From positions 1 through 5,468 of the forward strand of contig JAFZGH010000280.1 of the NCBI GenBank assembly GCA_017555465.1: a stretch of 5,468 bases of DNA. The letters run 5' to 3'. This stretch comes from Akkermansia sp. (GTDB taxonomy: Bacteria; Verrucomicrobiota; Verrucomicrobiia; Verrucomicrobiales; Akkermansiaceae). The translations under genes were made by a program, and so were the position numbers. The notes below the pieces were generated by a model, which was not told the DNA's origin, searched no databases, and was given only the letters and a program-made list of their open reading frames with translations. The number at the start of each line of letters is the position of its first letter. Positions within the stretch are counted from its first letter, which is position 1. Shown here piece after piece: positions 1-5,334 of this stretch.

Positions 1-981
1 AAGTGCTCTGAGAAGCGCATTATGTGCGCCGCCCACATGGACGAAATCGGTTTCATCGTGCGCCATATTGACGATAACGGCTTTATCCGCATCCTGCCCC
101 TGGGTGGCTTTGACGCCAAGACGCTTACCGCCCAGCGCGTGACGGTGCACGGCACGAAGGATCTGCCCGGCTGCATGGGGGTGAAGCCCATCCACGTGAT
201 GAGCCCGGAGGAACGCACCAAGATGCCTCAGGTGACCGATTATGTGGTGGACCTCGGCATGAGCAAGGAAGAGGTGGAGAAGTATGTCTCCATCGGCGAT
301 TCCATCACCCGCATCGGTGACATGGTGGAAATGGGCGATTGCCTGAATGTGAAGAGTATTGACAACCGCGGCGGCTGCTACATGCTGATTGAAGCGGTGC
401 GCGCCATCAAGGAAAGCGGCAACCTGCCGGATTATGACCTGTACGCCGTGTTCACGGTGCAGGAGGAAGTGGGTCTGCGCGGCGCACATGCCGCTACGCT
501 TGCCATCAACCCCGATTTCGCTTTCGCCCTGGACGTGACCATCGCCTTCGATACCCCTGGCAGCGGCGCGCACGACAAGTGCACGGTGCTGGGCAAGGGT
601 ACGGCTGTGAAGGTGTACGATGGTACGCTGATTACCGACCCCCGCATGGTGAAGTTCATGACGGCTCTCTGCCAGGAGGGCGAAATCCCCTACCAGCTGG
701 AGCTGCTGGCCGCCGGTGGCACAGATGCCGGTGCCATGCAGAAGTTCACCGCTGGTGGCGCTGTGACCGGTGCGATCTCCATCCCCGTGCGCAATGTGCA
801 CCAGAGCATCGAAATGGCCCACAAGGTGGATATTGATGCCAGCGTGAACCTGCTCACGGCCTGCTTCACCTCCCTGACCCGCTGGGACTGGAGCTGGAAG
901 CAGATGAACCGCACGCTTGCTCCCAAGGAGGCTTGCGAGGCTCCTGCCAAGAAGAAGGGCTGCTGCCGCAAGAAGAAGTAA
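1..981 (+). CDS. M42-family metallo-aminopeptidase, 5' end missing
   Basis: This is a zinc or cobalt aminopeptidase of the M42 (TET / glutamyl aminopeptidase / FrvX) family. Members are cytosolic, usually form large tetrahedral assemblies and trim peptides from the N-terminus. The frame is open from base 1, so the start lies upstream. The first metal His normally lies near residue 65-70, so roughly 55 residues are missing. Visible metal and catalytic residues are His in HMDEIGF (34-36), the bridging Asp in SIDNRGG (361-363), the Glu-Glu pair in VQEEVG (463-468), Asp in ALDVT (532-534) and the last His in RNVHQS (799-801). Their spacings of about 109, 34, 22 and 89 residues match the family, so the enzyme should be active. 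AGGTDAGAMQ is also typical. The C-terminus is odd: after the fold ends, a tail of about 25 residues is rich in Lys and Cys (KKKGCCRKKK). The exact substrate cannot be told from sequence. Confidence 0.95.
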   Translation, partial: KCSEKRIMCAAHMDEIGFIVRHIDDNGFIRILPLGGFDAKTLTAQRVTVHGTKDLPGCMGVKPIHVMSPEERTKMPQVTDYVVDLGMSKEEVEKYVSIGDSITRIGDMVEMGDCLNVKSIDNRGGCYMLIEAVRAIKESGNLPDYDLYAVFTVQEEVGLRGAHAATLAINPDFAFALDVTIAFDTPGSGAHDKCTVLGKGTAVKVYDGTLITDPRMVKFMTALCQEGEIPYQLELLAAGGTDAGAMQKFTAGGAVTGAISIPVRNVHQSIEMAHKVDIDASVNLLTACFTSLTRWDWSWKQMNRTLAPKEACEAPAKKKGCCRKKK

Positions 982-1000
982 GTTTCTGCAACAGGAAAGC

Positions 1001-1036
1001 AAAGCGCGCACCGGAGAGAATACCGATGCGCGCTTT
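1001..1036. terminator. Bidirectional intrinsic terminator between convergent genes
   Basis: A perfect 10-bp stem (AAAGCGCGCA at 1001-1010 with TGCGCGCTTT at 1027-1036) continues, after one C/A mismatch, into CGG/CCG around an 8-base loop. It sits 19 bp after the peptidase stop and 25 bp after the stop of the leftward membrane-protein gene, so it can serve both. The leftward side is followed by a T-rich run (TTTGCTTTCCTGTT), as expected of a rho-independent terminator. The rightward side has only TTT then CTGTGTGT and may be weaker. Confidence 0.8.
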
Positions 1037-1061
1037 CTGTGTGTAATGGGAGGTAAGAAAA

Positions 1062-2063
1062 TTATTCCTCAATGGGCAAGGGAGCGGTGGGGGCCTGCCA
1101 GGAGCCGTCGTCCTCAGGGGTGAGGCCGGGTTCCACGGTGATGGTGGCGGGTTGCGGAGCCTGGGTGTTTACAACCGGGGCACCGGATTCGGGCTCGTAG
1201 CTGGGTTCCTGCACCTTGGTGGAGGGTTTGCGCGGGGTGATGAGCTTGCCCTGGCGGTGCTTGCGCGGGGCAGACTCAAAGTCGCTCATGTCCACCATGT
1301 CGTCAATGCCGAAGGCATAGCGGGCGATGTCCGGCAGGTTGTCTTTCACCAGGCGGGAGAGGGCAATGCGGGATTGCCCGTAGGGGGTGCGCAGGGTGAT
1401 GTAGCCTGGTTCCAGACGGTGAATGACGGCATCCGGGTAGGCTTTGCCGTTGGTGGTGGAGGCATTGCCGATGGGCAGCCCGATGAGCAGGTTTTTGGCC
1501 ACGGCGCGGGAGGCCTTGTCCTCCTGGCGGATTTCGCGTTGCAGGGCAAGGAGCCGCTCGCGTTCGTCTGCAATGGCTTTCTTGCGTTCCGTAATCTGGC
1601 GGCGGATGTCGGCAATCTGCAGGTTCAGGCTGTCGATGCGCTGGCGCATGTGAATCTGCTCATCGGCGCGGTAGGCGGCGTCCTGCAGCTGTTCGTGCTG
1701 CTTGCAGAGCTCCAGGTGCTCGGCCTGGGCCAGCTCCATGGGCGAGGGTACGCGGTATTTATCCAGCTCCTGGGTGATGTACCATGCCCCGGTGCCGATG
1801 ACGCCCAGCAGGAGCAGCACCAGCACGGTGTCAAAGAATATTCCCCAGCCACTGGCCTTCTTTTCCGGAGACGCAGCGGGGGCGGAGGCCTCCGGTTTGG
1901 TTTCGGCGGTGCTTGCAGCAGGCTTGGTTTCAGGGGTGAATTCTACTTTTTCCGCCGGGTTCTGGGCTGGGGCGGAGGCATGCGGTGCGGCGGGAATGGA
2001 TTTGTCTGCCCAGGTCAGGGAGACGTCGGCCGTGCGTTTGGAATTAGCGGATTCCGAGCTCAT
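1062..2063 (-). CDS. Single-pass membrane protein with periplasmic coiled coil and SH3-like segment
   Basis: This 333-residue protein belongs to no family I can name. Residues 1-70 are rich in Pro, Ala, Glu and Lys, with a near-tandem ETKPAAS/ETKPEAS, and look disordered. Residues 73-96 form one membrane helix (GIFFDTVLVLLLLGVIGTGAWY) preceded by Lys-Lys, which predicts N-in, C-out. Residues about 107-185 are a charged, heptad-like coiled coil. Residues about 205-240 (KAYPDAVIHRLEPGYITL... then GQSRIALSRL) resemble the small beta-barrel segments common in Verrucomicrobia proteins of the form 'Y..A.V..v.p..i.l....G...i....L'; that likeness is from memory. The C-terminus (265-333) is Pro-rich and acidic. 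The ATG overlaps the stop of the upstream lipoprotein gene as ATGA (bases 2063-2060), has no Shine-Dalgarno sequence and is probably coupled to it. A structural or scaffold role in the envelope is inference. A long open frame on the other strand is a Gly-rich shadow. Confidence 0.82.
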   Translation of the reverse strand: MSSESANSKRTADVSLTWADKSIPAAPHASAPAQNPAEKVEFTPETKPAASTAETKPEASAPAASPEKKASGWGIFFDTVLVLLLLGVIGTGAWYITQELDKYRVPSPMELAQAEHLELCKQHEQLQDAAYRADEQIHMRQRIDSLNLQIADIRRQITERKKAIADERERLLALQREIRQEDKASRAVAKNLLIGLPIGNASTTNGKAYPDAVIHRLEPGYITLRTPYGQSRIALSRLVKDNLPDIARYAFGIDDMVDMSDFESAPRKHRQGKLITPRKPSTKVQEPSYEPESGAPVVNTQAPQPATITVEPGLTPEDDGSWQAPTAPLPIEE

Positions 2064-2431
2064 GAGCGTTTGTGAAGTTTAGCGGTTTCGTTCTGCATGA
2101 TGCGGAAATCGGAGCGGAAGGCGTCCAGCCTGTCCTGAAGCTCGATGAGACGCAGCTTGTGCTCAGTCTCCTGGCGTTTGAGCACCTTGAGCTCGTTGAG
2201 GGCATCGGTGAGCTCCTGTTCTTTGGTTTCCACGGTATCGGCTAGGCCTTGTTCAGTTTCGCCGGCCTGGGTGATAAGCTGCTGCATGCGCACAATTTCC
2301 TGGCGCAGGGCGGCATTCTGCTCATGCGCCAGGCGCAGCTGCTCCGGGTTGGCGGTCTGGGGGTAGCAGCTGCTCAGCGCAAGCACCAGCAGGCATGCCC
2401 CGGCTCGGGATATGGAGGAGAGATGATTCAC
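2060..2431 (-). CDS. Small coiled-coil lipoprotein
   Basis: A 123-residue protein with a signal peptide (residues 1-21) ending in the lipobox LALSSC, so Cys22 should be lipidated. Residues after it are Tyr and Pro with no Asp, which by the E. coli sorting rule points to the outer membrane. From about residue 30 to 118 the chain is almost wholly helical and heptad-like, rich in Glu, Gln, Leu and Lys, and without Pro: a single long coiled coil of the kind that spans periplasmic distance. The start must be GTG at 2431. The frame closes upstream at a TGA without another start, and later starts would destroy the signal peptide. This GTG lies only 6 bases after a good -10 box. The gene overlaps the following coiled-coil membrane protein by four bases, so the two are likely made together and may interact. 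I know no named family for it. Confidence 0.85.
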   Translation of the reverse strand: MNHLSSISRAGACLLVLALSSCYPQTANPEQLRLAHEQNAALRQEIVRMQQLITQAGETEQGLADTVETKEQELTDALNELKVLKRQETEHKLRLIELQDRLDAFRSDFRIMQNETAKLHKRS

Positions 2432-2465
2432 GCTCTCATGATACTCTGATGCGGCTTTTCGTCAA
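2431..2465 (-). promoter_or_regulatory. Sigma70-type promoter of the coiled-coil lipoprotein gene, probably leaderless
   Basis: Read leftward, TTGACG (2465-2460, 5 of 6 to consensus), a 16-base spacer and TATCAT (2443-2438, 5 of 6) stand in the gap after the methyltransferase gene. Only six bases (GAGAGC) separate the -10 box from the GTG start, so the expected transcription start falls on or next to the start codon. The two coiled-coil genes can thus be expressed apart from the methyltransferase. Confidence 0.65.
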
Positions 2466-2477
2466 GCATGTTCTGCG

Positions 2478-3587
2478 TCACTTTTCCAGTAAGAAAAGGT
2501 ATTCCTTCACCGATAAGGCTCGGTCGCGGAGGTTGCGGCAGCCGCGGAAGGTGGCGTATTCGGTTTCCATGTGCTGCACCTTGCCGTGTTTTTTCAGCAG
2601 TGCCAGCATGGCGGGCAGGGGGATGAATCCTTCCGAATTGTAGGAGATGAGGGTGAACCTCGCGGGCAGGGTGGACAGCAGGGAGTCCAGAGCCTGCTGC
2701 ACTTGTGCGCGCTTGTTGTAGGGGGAGCGGTTCCAGTCGGCAGGGATGCCCGACACGCGCGATGCGTGCTGCGGTGCTGTGTTGCTCAACAGCAGGTTCA
2801 GCATGAAATAGTTGGAGCCGTAGGGGTGTTGGTTGTACGGCGGGTCGAGGTAGGCCAGATCCAGCTCCGGCAGGGTGGCGGCAGCGGCGGTGGCATCGCT
2901 CTGCAGCACGTGGTGCTCGCAGTCGAAGCGGGAGAATACGGGCAGGGGAAGTTCAATGGGCGCCATGATGCGCTGCAGGGCGTTGGCCCCGCGCCCGCCG
3001 AACTTGCCTATGCCGTTCTTGTCTTTATAAAAGCCCTTGAATATGCCGGCGGTGTTGGTGTGCACAGAGGCTTCGCAGAGCAGGGGGGCCAGGAAGAAGG
3101 GCTGGATGTCCTGCGGCAGCTCGCCGATGCAGCGGCGGGCGGTGTCCAGGTACAGGGCATTGCGGCGGGTGTAGAACACGCGCTCGCCGGGGCGGATTCG
3201 GGCGTCATTCTGCGGGGCATAGTGGGAGGCCAGCAGTCCGGGGGAAAGGGTGGCCTCAATCAGCTGCAGCAGGGCTGCGTGGTGCTCCGGCAGACGGGCT
3301 GCCAGCACGGTGTCGCTGTTGGCCAGGTAGCATGTGCTGAGCACGCGGGCGTAGTCCTCCAGATCGTTGGTATACAATACATCGGCATGTTGTTTCAGGT
3401 AGCGGCTCACAATGCCGGAACCGGAAAAGGCATCGAAACAGCGCAGCTTTCTGCCGCCCAGGTGGGCGCGCACCTGTTCCACCGCCCGGCCGATGAAATC
3501 CAGCAGCCTCCGCTTGTTACCCAGGTAGGTAATAAGCTGCTCCTGCAGATACCGCGGGTCTTCCCCGGCTGGCGGCTCATTGCTCAT
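2478..3587 (-). CDS. D12-class N6-adenine DNA methyltransferase
   Basis: This 369-residue enzyme should transfer a methyl group from S-adenosylmethionine to adenine N6 in a specific DNA site. The motif order is that of the alpha (Dam/D12) class: motif X YLGNKRRL (21-28), motif I FDAFSGSG (51-58, cofactor loop), an acidic TND (73-75), then about 170 residues that should include target recognition, catalytic motif IV DPPY (248-251) followed by NQHPYGSNYF, and ISYNSEG (314-320). The segment at 176-208 (HTNTAGIFKGFYKD, then a Gly-rich stretch) and the ending RNLRDRALSVKEYLFLLEK are typical of one D12 subgroup found in restriction-modification systems. No endonuclease gene is in the window, so it may be an orphan or have a distant partner. 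I chose ATG at 3587. A longer frame from TTG at 3623 would use the -35 box as its start codon, and the added 12 residues precede all motifs. The recognition site cannot be read from the sequence. Confidence 0.92.
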   Translation of the reverse strand: MSNEPPAGEDPRYLQEQLITYLGNKRRLLDFIGRAVEQVRAHLGGRKLRCFDAFSGSGIVSRYLKQHADVLYTNDLEDYARVLSTCYLANSDTVLAARLPEHHAALLQLIEATLSPGLLASHYAPQNDARIRPGERVFYTRRNALYLDTARRCIGELPQDIQPFFLAPLLCEASVHTNTAGIFKGFYKDKNGIGKFGGRGANALQRIMAPIELPLPVFSRFDCEHHVLQSDATAAAATLPELDLAYLDPPYNQHPYGSNYFMLNLLLSNTAPQHASRVSGIPADWNRSPYNKRAQVQQALDSLLSTLPARFTLISYNSEGFIPLPAMLALLKKHGKVQHMETEYATFRGCRNLRDRALSVKEYLFLLEK

Positions 3588-3623
3588 TGAGGGAATTCTA
3601 GCAGACAGAAAATTCAGCGTCAA
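3587..3623 (-). promoter_or_regulatory. Promoter of the methyltransferase gene, probably leaderless
   Basis: Read leftward, TTGACG (3623-3618), a 17-base spacer and TAGAAT (3600-3595) form a near-consensus promoter. TGC just before the -10 makes it an extended -10 (TGCTAGAAT). Seven bases (TCCCTCA) lead to the ATG at 3587, so transcription should begin at or one base before the start codon. A GAATTC palindrome (3593-3598) overlaps the -10 box. No Shine-Dalgarno sequence is present. Confidence 0.7.
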
Positions 3624-3637
3624 GAGGACAATGTGTC

Positions 3638-3760
3638 CAAGTTGAATGTAGAAAGTAGAATTTTGGATGTATGGAGTTTCCTGCGCTGCGCGCAGCAGAT
3701 ATCCTTTAATGCCACCTCAGCTTGGCGAAACTCAATACATTCTACATTCAAAATTTCTTG
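3638..3760. repeat. AT-rich heptad inverted repeat with GC-rich central palindrome (possible MITE or REP-like remnant)
   Basis: The element lies between the two divergent -35 boxes. The left arm is five 7-base units (3644-3678): GAATGTA, GAAAGTA, GAATTTT, GGATGTA, TGGAGTT. The right arm, read on the other strand, contains two perfect GAATGTA units (forward TACATTCTACATTC at 3736-3749) and ends in TTGAGTTTC. Left 3658-3680 pairs with right 3757-3727 at 21 of 23 positions, apart from one extra base and one extra 7-base unit in the right arm. A 12-base stretch is perfectly inverted (TTGAATGTAGAA at 3642-3653, TTCTACATTCAA at 3740-3751), and CAAG/CTTG flanks both ends. The 46-base centre has the palindrome GCTGCGCGCAGC (3685-3696). 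The arms are far more AT-rich than the genes. Both predicted transcripts start outside it, so it probably acts, if at all, as DNA. No target-site duplication is clear. Confidence 0.6.
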
Positions 3761-3792
3761 CTATCCCTTGCGCATGTGCTAGAATGTCGATA
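3758..3792 (+). promoter_or_regulatory. Promoter of the glycosylase-Sel1 operon, probably leaderless
   Basis: TTGCTA (3758-3763, 4 of 6), a 16-base spacer and TAGAAT (3780-3785, 5 of 6) with TGC directly before it give an extended -10 promoter, TGCTAGAAT. That core is identical to the one in the divergent methyltransferase promoter. Only GTCGAT separates the -10 box from the ATG at 3792, leaving no room for a leader or a Shine-Dalgarno sequence. The -35 box abuts the right arm of the heptad repeat element. Confidence 0.62.
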
Positions 3793-4589
3793 TGCCTACG
3801 CTGAAGCAGCTTGCGGTAGAGTCCCTCACCCACCTGGTGGAGGGAGGACAGGAGCGTCTGGCGGTGGATGACGATGCGCGTGGTATTCTGCGTGAATGGA
3901 TGCTGGCTGCGCGCCGGGGACCGCAGGCTGCTGCGCCTGCTCCTGTTGCGTCACCTGCAGCGCCGGAGATGAGTGTGGAGGAGAAGCTGGAACTGCTGCG
4001 CAGCAAGGCGGCGGATTGGAAACCAGCCCGGCGGCTGGGGACGCTGCGCGAGACCATGGTGTTTGCTGTGGGGAATCCGCATGCGCGGCTCATGCTGGTG
4101 GGCGAGGCTCCCGGCTATGAGGAAGAACGCCAGGGCGAGCCTTTTGTAGGCCCTGCCGGTCAGTTGCTCACGAAGATTCTTGGTGCCATGGGCCTGAAAC
4201 GCGATGATGTGTATATTTCCAACGTGTGTAAGTTCCGCCCCTCCATGGGGGAGAACCAGGGCACTGCCAACCGTCCGCCCAGCCCGGAGGAACTGGCCGC
4301 ATGTTCCCCGCTCATCATGGCGGAAATCCGGGCCATTCAACCAGTGTGCATTGTGTGTCTCGGCGGGAGCTCGGCCAAGGGCCTGCTGGGGACTCAGCAA
4401 GGGGTGAATGCACTGCGTGGCCAGTGGCTTGAGTGCCAGGGCGTGCCGGTGCGCGTCACATACCACCCCAGCTACCTGCTGCGCAATGAGGCCCTTTCGG
4501 CACGTCGTGCGCTGTGGGAGGATATGCTCTGCGTGATGCAGAAACTCGGCATGCCCATCAGCGAGAAACAACAGAATTATTTCCGATGA
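3792..4589 (+). CDS. Family 4-like uracil-DNA glycosylase lacking most iron-sulfur cysteines
   Basis: A 265-residue base-excision repair enzyme predicted to cut uracil from DNA. The SPO1-polymerase-type glycosylase fold covers about residues 88-252. Seen are LMLVGEAPG (motif A, GEAPG at 104-108), GEPFVGPAGQLL (115-126), YISNVCKFRP (141-150), NRPPSPEE (160-167) and motif B HPSYLLR (225-231). Family 4 enzymes normally hold a 4Fe-4S cluster with an N-terminal C-x-x-C, a Cys in NVVKCRP and a Cys in the following helix. Here the C-x-x-C aligns with K77-R80, KCRP is KFRP with a Cys two residues earlier (C145), and only C171 is in its usual place. The cluster is probably absent. Residues 1-60 are a variable extension with an Ala/Pro linker (45-58). 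ATG 3792 is fixed by the promoter directly before it. The stop overlaps the next gene by four bases. Confidence 0.9.
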   Translation: MPTLKQLAVESLTHLVEGGQERLAVDDDARGILREWMLAARRGPQAAAPAPVASPAAPEMSVEEKLELLRSKAADWKPARRLGTLRETMVFAVGNPHARLMLVGEAPGYEEERQGEPFVGPAGQLLTKILGAMGLKRDDVYISNVCKFRPSMGENQGTANRPPSPEELAACSPLIMAEIRAIQPVCIVCLGGSSAKGLLGTQQGVNALRGQWLECQGVPVRVTYHPSYLLRNEALSARRALWEDMLCVMQKLGMPISEKQQNYFR

Positions 4590-5263
4590 AACGCCTCTGG
4601 GTCATCCTTTGCGCAGCTCTCGCGCTCTCCAGTTGCCACGGTATATATAAGCTGCGGCGCGCTGCTGTGGCGGGTGATCCCGGCGCGCAGTATGAATATG
4701 GCCGCCGCCTGCTGACCGGGCAGAAAGGCGCAATCCGTTCCTACAAGCACGCCTTCCGCTGGTTTTCGAAAGCGGCAGAGAACCGAGAGCCGCACGCCAT
4801 GGCGGCTATGGGCCTGTGCTACGAGCGCGGTATCGGTGTGCAGCGTTCCATGAAGAAGGCCCGCCAGTGGTATGCCGCCGCGGTGGAGGAGGGGAATGAC
4901 GATGCCTGCTATACCCTGGTGCAGATGGAGGCGCGCGCCGGGAATTACCGCGGTGCGTTGCAGTGGCTGGAGCGCATGGCTGATGTGGATTCTGTCCCGG
5001 CACAGCTGATGCTGGCGCGCATGCACTTGAACGGCACGGCGAAAAACGCCAGCGTGGCAGAGGGAATCCGCTACCTGCGCTATGCGGCCATGCAGGGAGA
5101 CGGTGAGGCCTGCCTCATGCTCAGTACTTGCTATGCGACCGGGAAGGGAGTGCCTAAAAATGAGGAGCTTATGCTTGGGTGGCTGGTGAATGCGGCAGAG
5201 GCCGGCAACCAGACTGCGGCTGATATTCTGGCTCAGAACCAGAAAAATAAAGAAAAAAATTAA
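4586..5263 (+). CDS. Sel1-repeat lipoprotein
   Basis: A 225-residue exported protein. Residues 1-16 are a signal peptide (MKRLWVILCAALALSS) and Cys17 is the lipidation site. His and Gly follow, which predicts the outer membrane by the E. coli rule. The rest is a solenoid of about five Sel1-like (TPR-related) repeats at roughly 31-66, 67-102, 103-134, 135-171 and 172-207, with signatures such as AMAAMGLCYERGIGV and ACLMLSTCYATGKGVPKN. The third repeat lacks the usual Gly-rich loop. Such proteins generally bind other proteins; the partner is unknown. The end is Lys/Asn-rich (QNQKNKEKN). I chose the ATG at 4586 because it begins the signal peptide and overlaps the glycosylase stop as ATGA; an in-frame start at 4514 would bury the signal. 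No Shine-Dalgarno sequence is present, so translation is probably coupled. No terminator follows, so read-through into the tRNA unit is possible. Confidence 0.9.
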   Translation: MKRLWVILCAALALSSCHGIYKLRRAAVAGDPGAQYEYGRRLLTGQKGAIRSYKHAFRWFSKAAENREPHAMAAMGLCYERGIGVQRSMKKARQWYAAAVEEGNDDACYTLVQMEARAGNYRGALQWLERMADVDSVPAQLMLARMHLNGTAKNASVAEGIRYLRYAAMQGDGEACLMLSTCYATGKGVPKNEELMLGWLVNAAEAGNQTAADILAQNQKNKEKN

Positions 5264-5271
5264 AAAAGGTC

Positions 5272-5300
5272 TTGACGCACCGCCCATGTGGTGGTATATT
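5272..5300 (+). promoter_or_regulatory. Strong promoter of the initiator tRNA gene
   Basis: TTGACG (5272-5277) and TATATT (5295-5300) are spaced by exactly 17 bases, each matching consensus at 5 of 6 positions, with TGG before the -10 box (extended -10 form). Transcription should start near 5307, giving a 5' leader of about 28 bases. The predicted transcript opens with a small hairpin: CACCC (5308-5312) and GGGTG (5317-5321) around a GCAA tetraloop. Confidence 0.8.
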
Positions 5301-5334
5301 CCTGCCGCACCCGCAAGGGTGGCTTTAATAAAAT

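Noticed and set aside
1152..2075. 307-codon open frame on the plus strand
   Set aside because: It lies antisense over the membrane-protein gene, its protein is a Gly/Val/Leu-rich shadow without motifs, and the minus-strand frame has a membrane helix, a coiled coil and an ATGA link to its neighbour.
2481..2498. Small hairpin CTTTTC/GAAAAG at the end of the methyltransferase gene
   Set aside because: The stem is six mostly A-T pairs and lies within the coding sequence; it is too weak to call a terminator.
2571..3590. 339-codon open frame on the plus strand
   Set aside because: It is antisense to the methyltransferase, whose motifs X, I and IV are unmistakable. The plus-strand product is Gly/Gln/Val-rich with no domain.
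3588..3623. TTG start extending the methyltransferase by 12 residues
   Set aside because: The TTG is the first three bases of the TTGACG -35 box, and the added residues precede motif X without any family match.
3638..3760. CRISPR-like repeat array
   Set aside because: The repeated unit is only 7 bases, has no spacers, and the arms are inverted rather than direct.
3951..4571. 206-codon open frame on the minus strand
   Set aside because: It is antisense to the glycosylase with its GEAPG and HPSYLLR motifs, and has no promoter or recognisable domain.
4514..4585. Upstream start for the Sel1 protein
   Set aside because: It would put 24 hydrophilic residues before a clear signal peptide and overlap the glycosylase gene by 76 bases.
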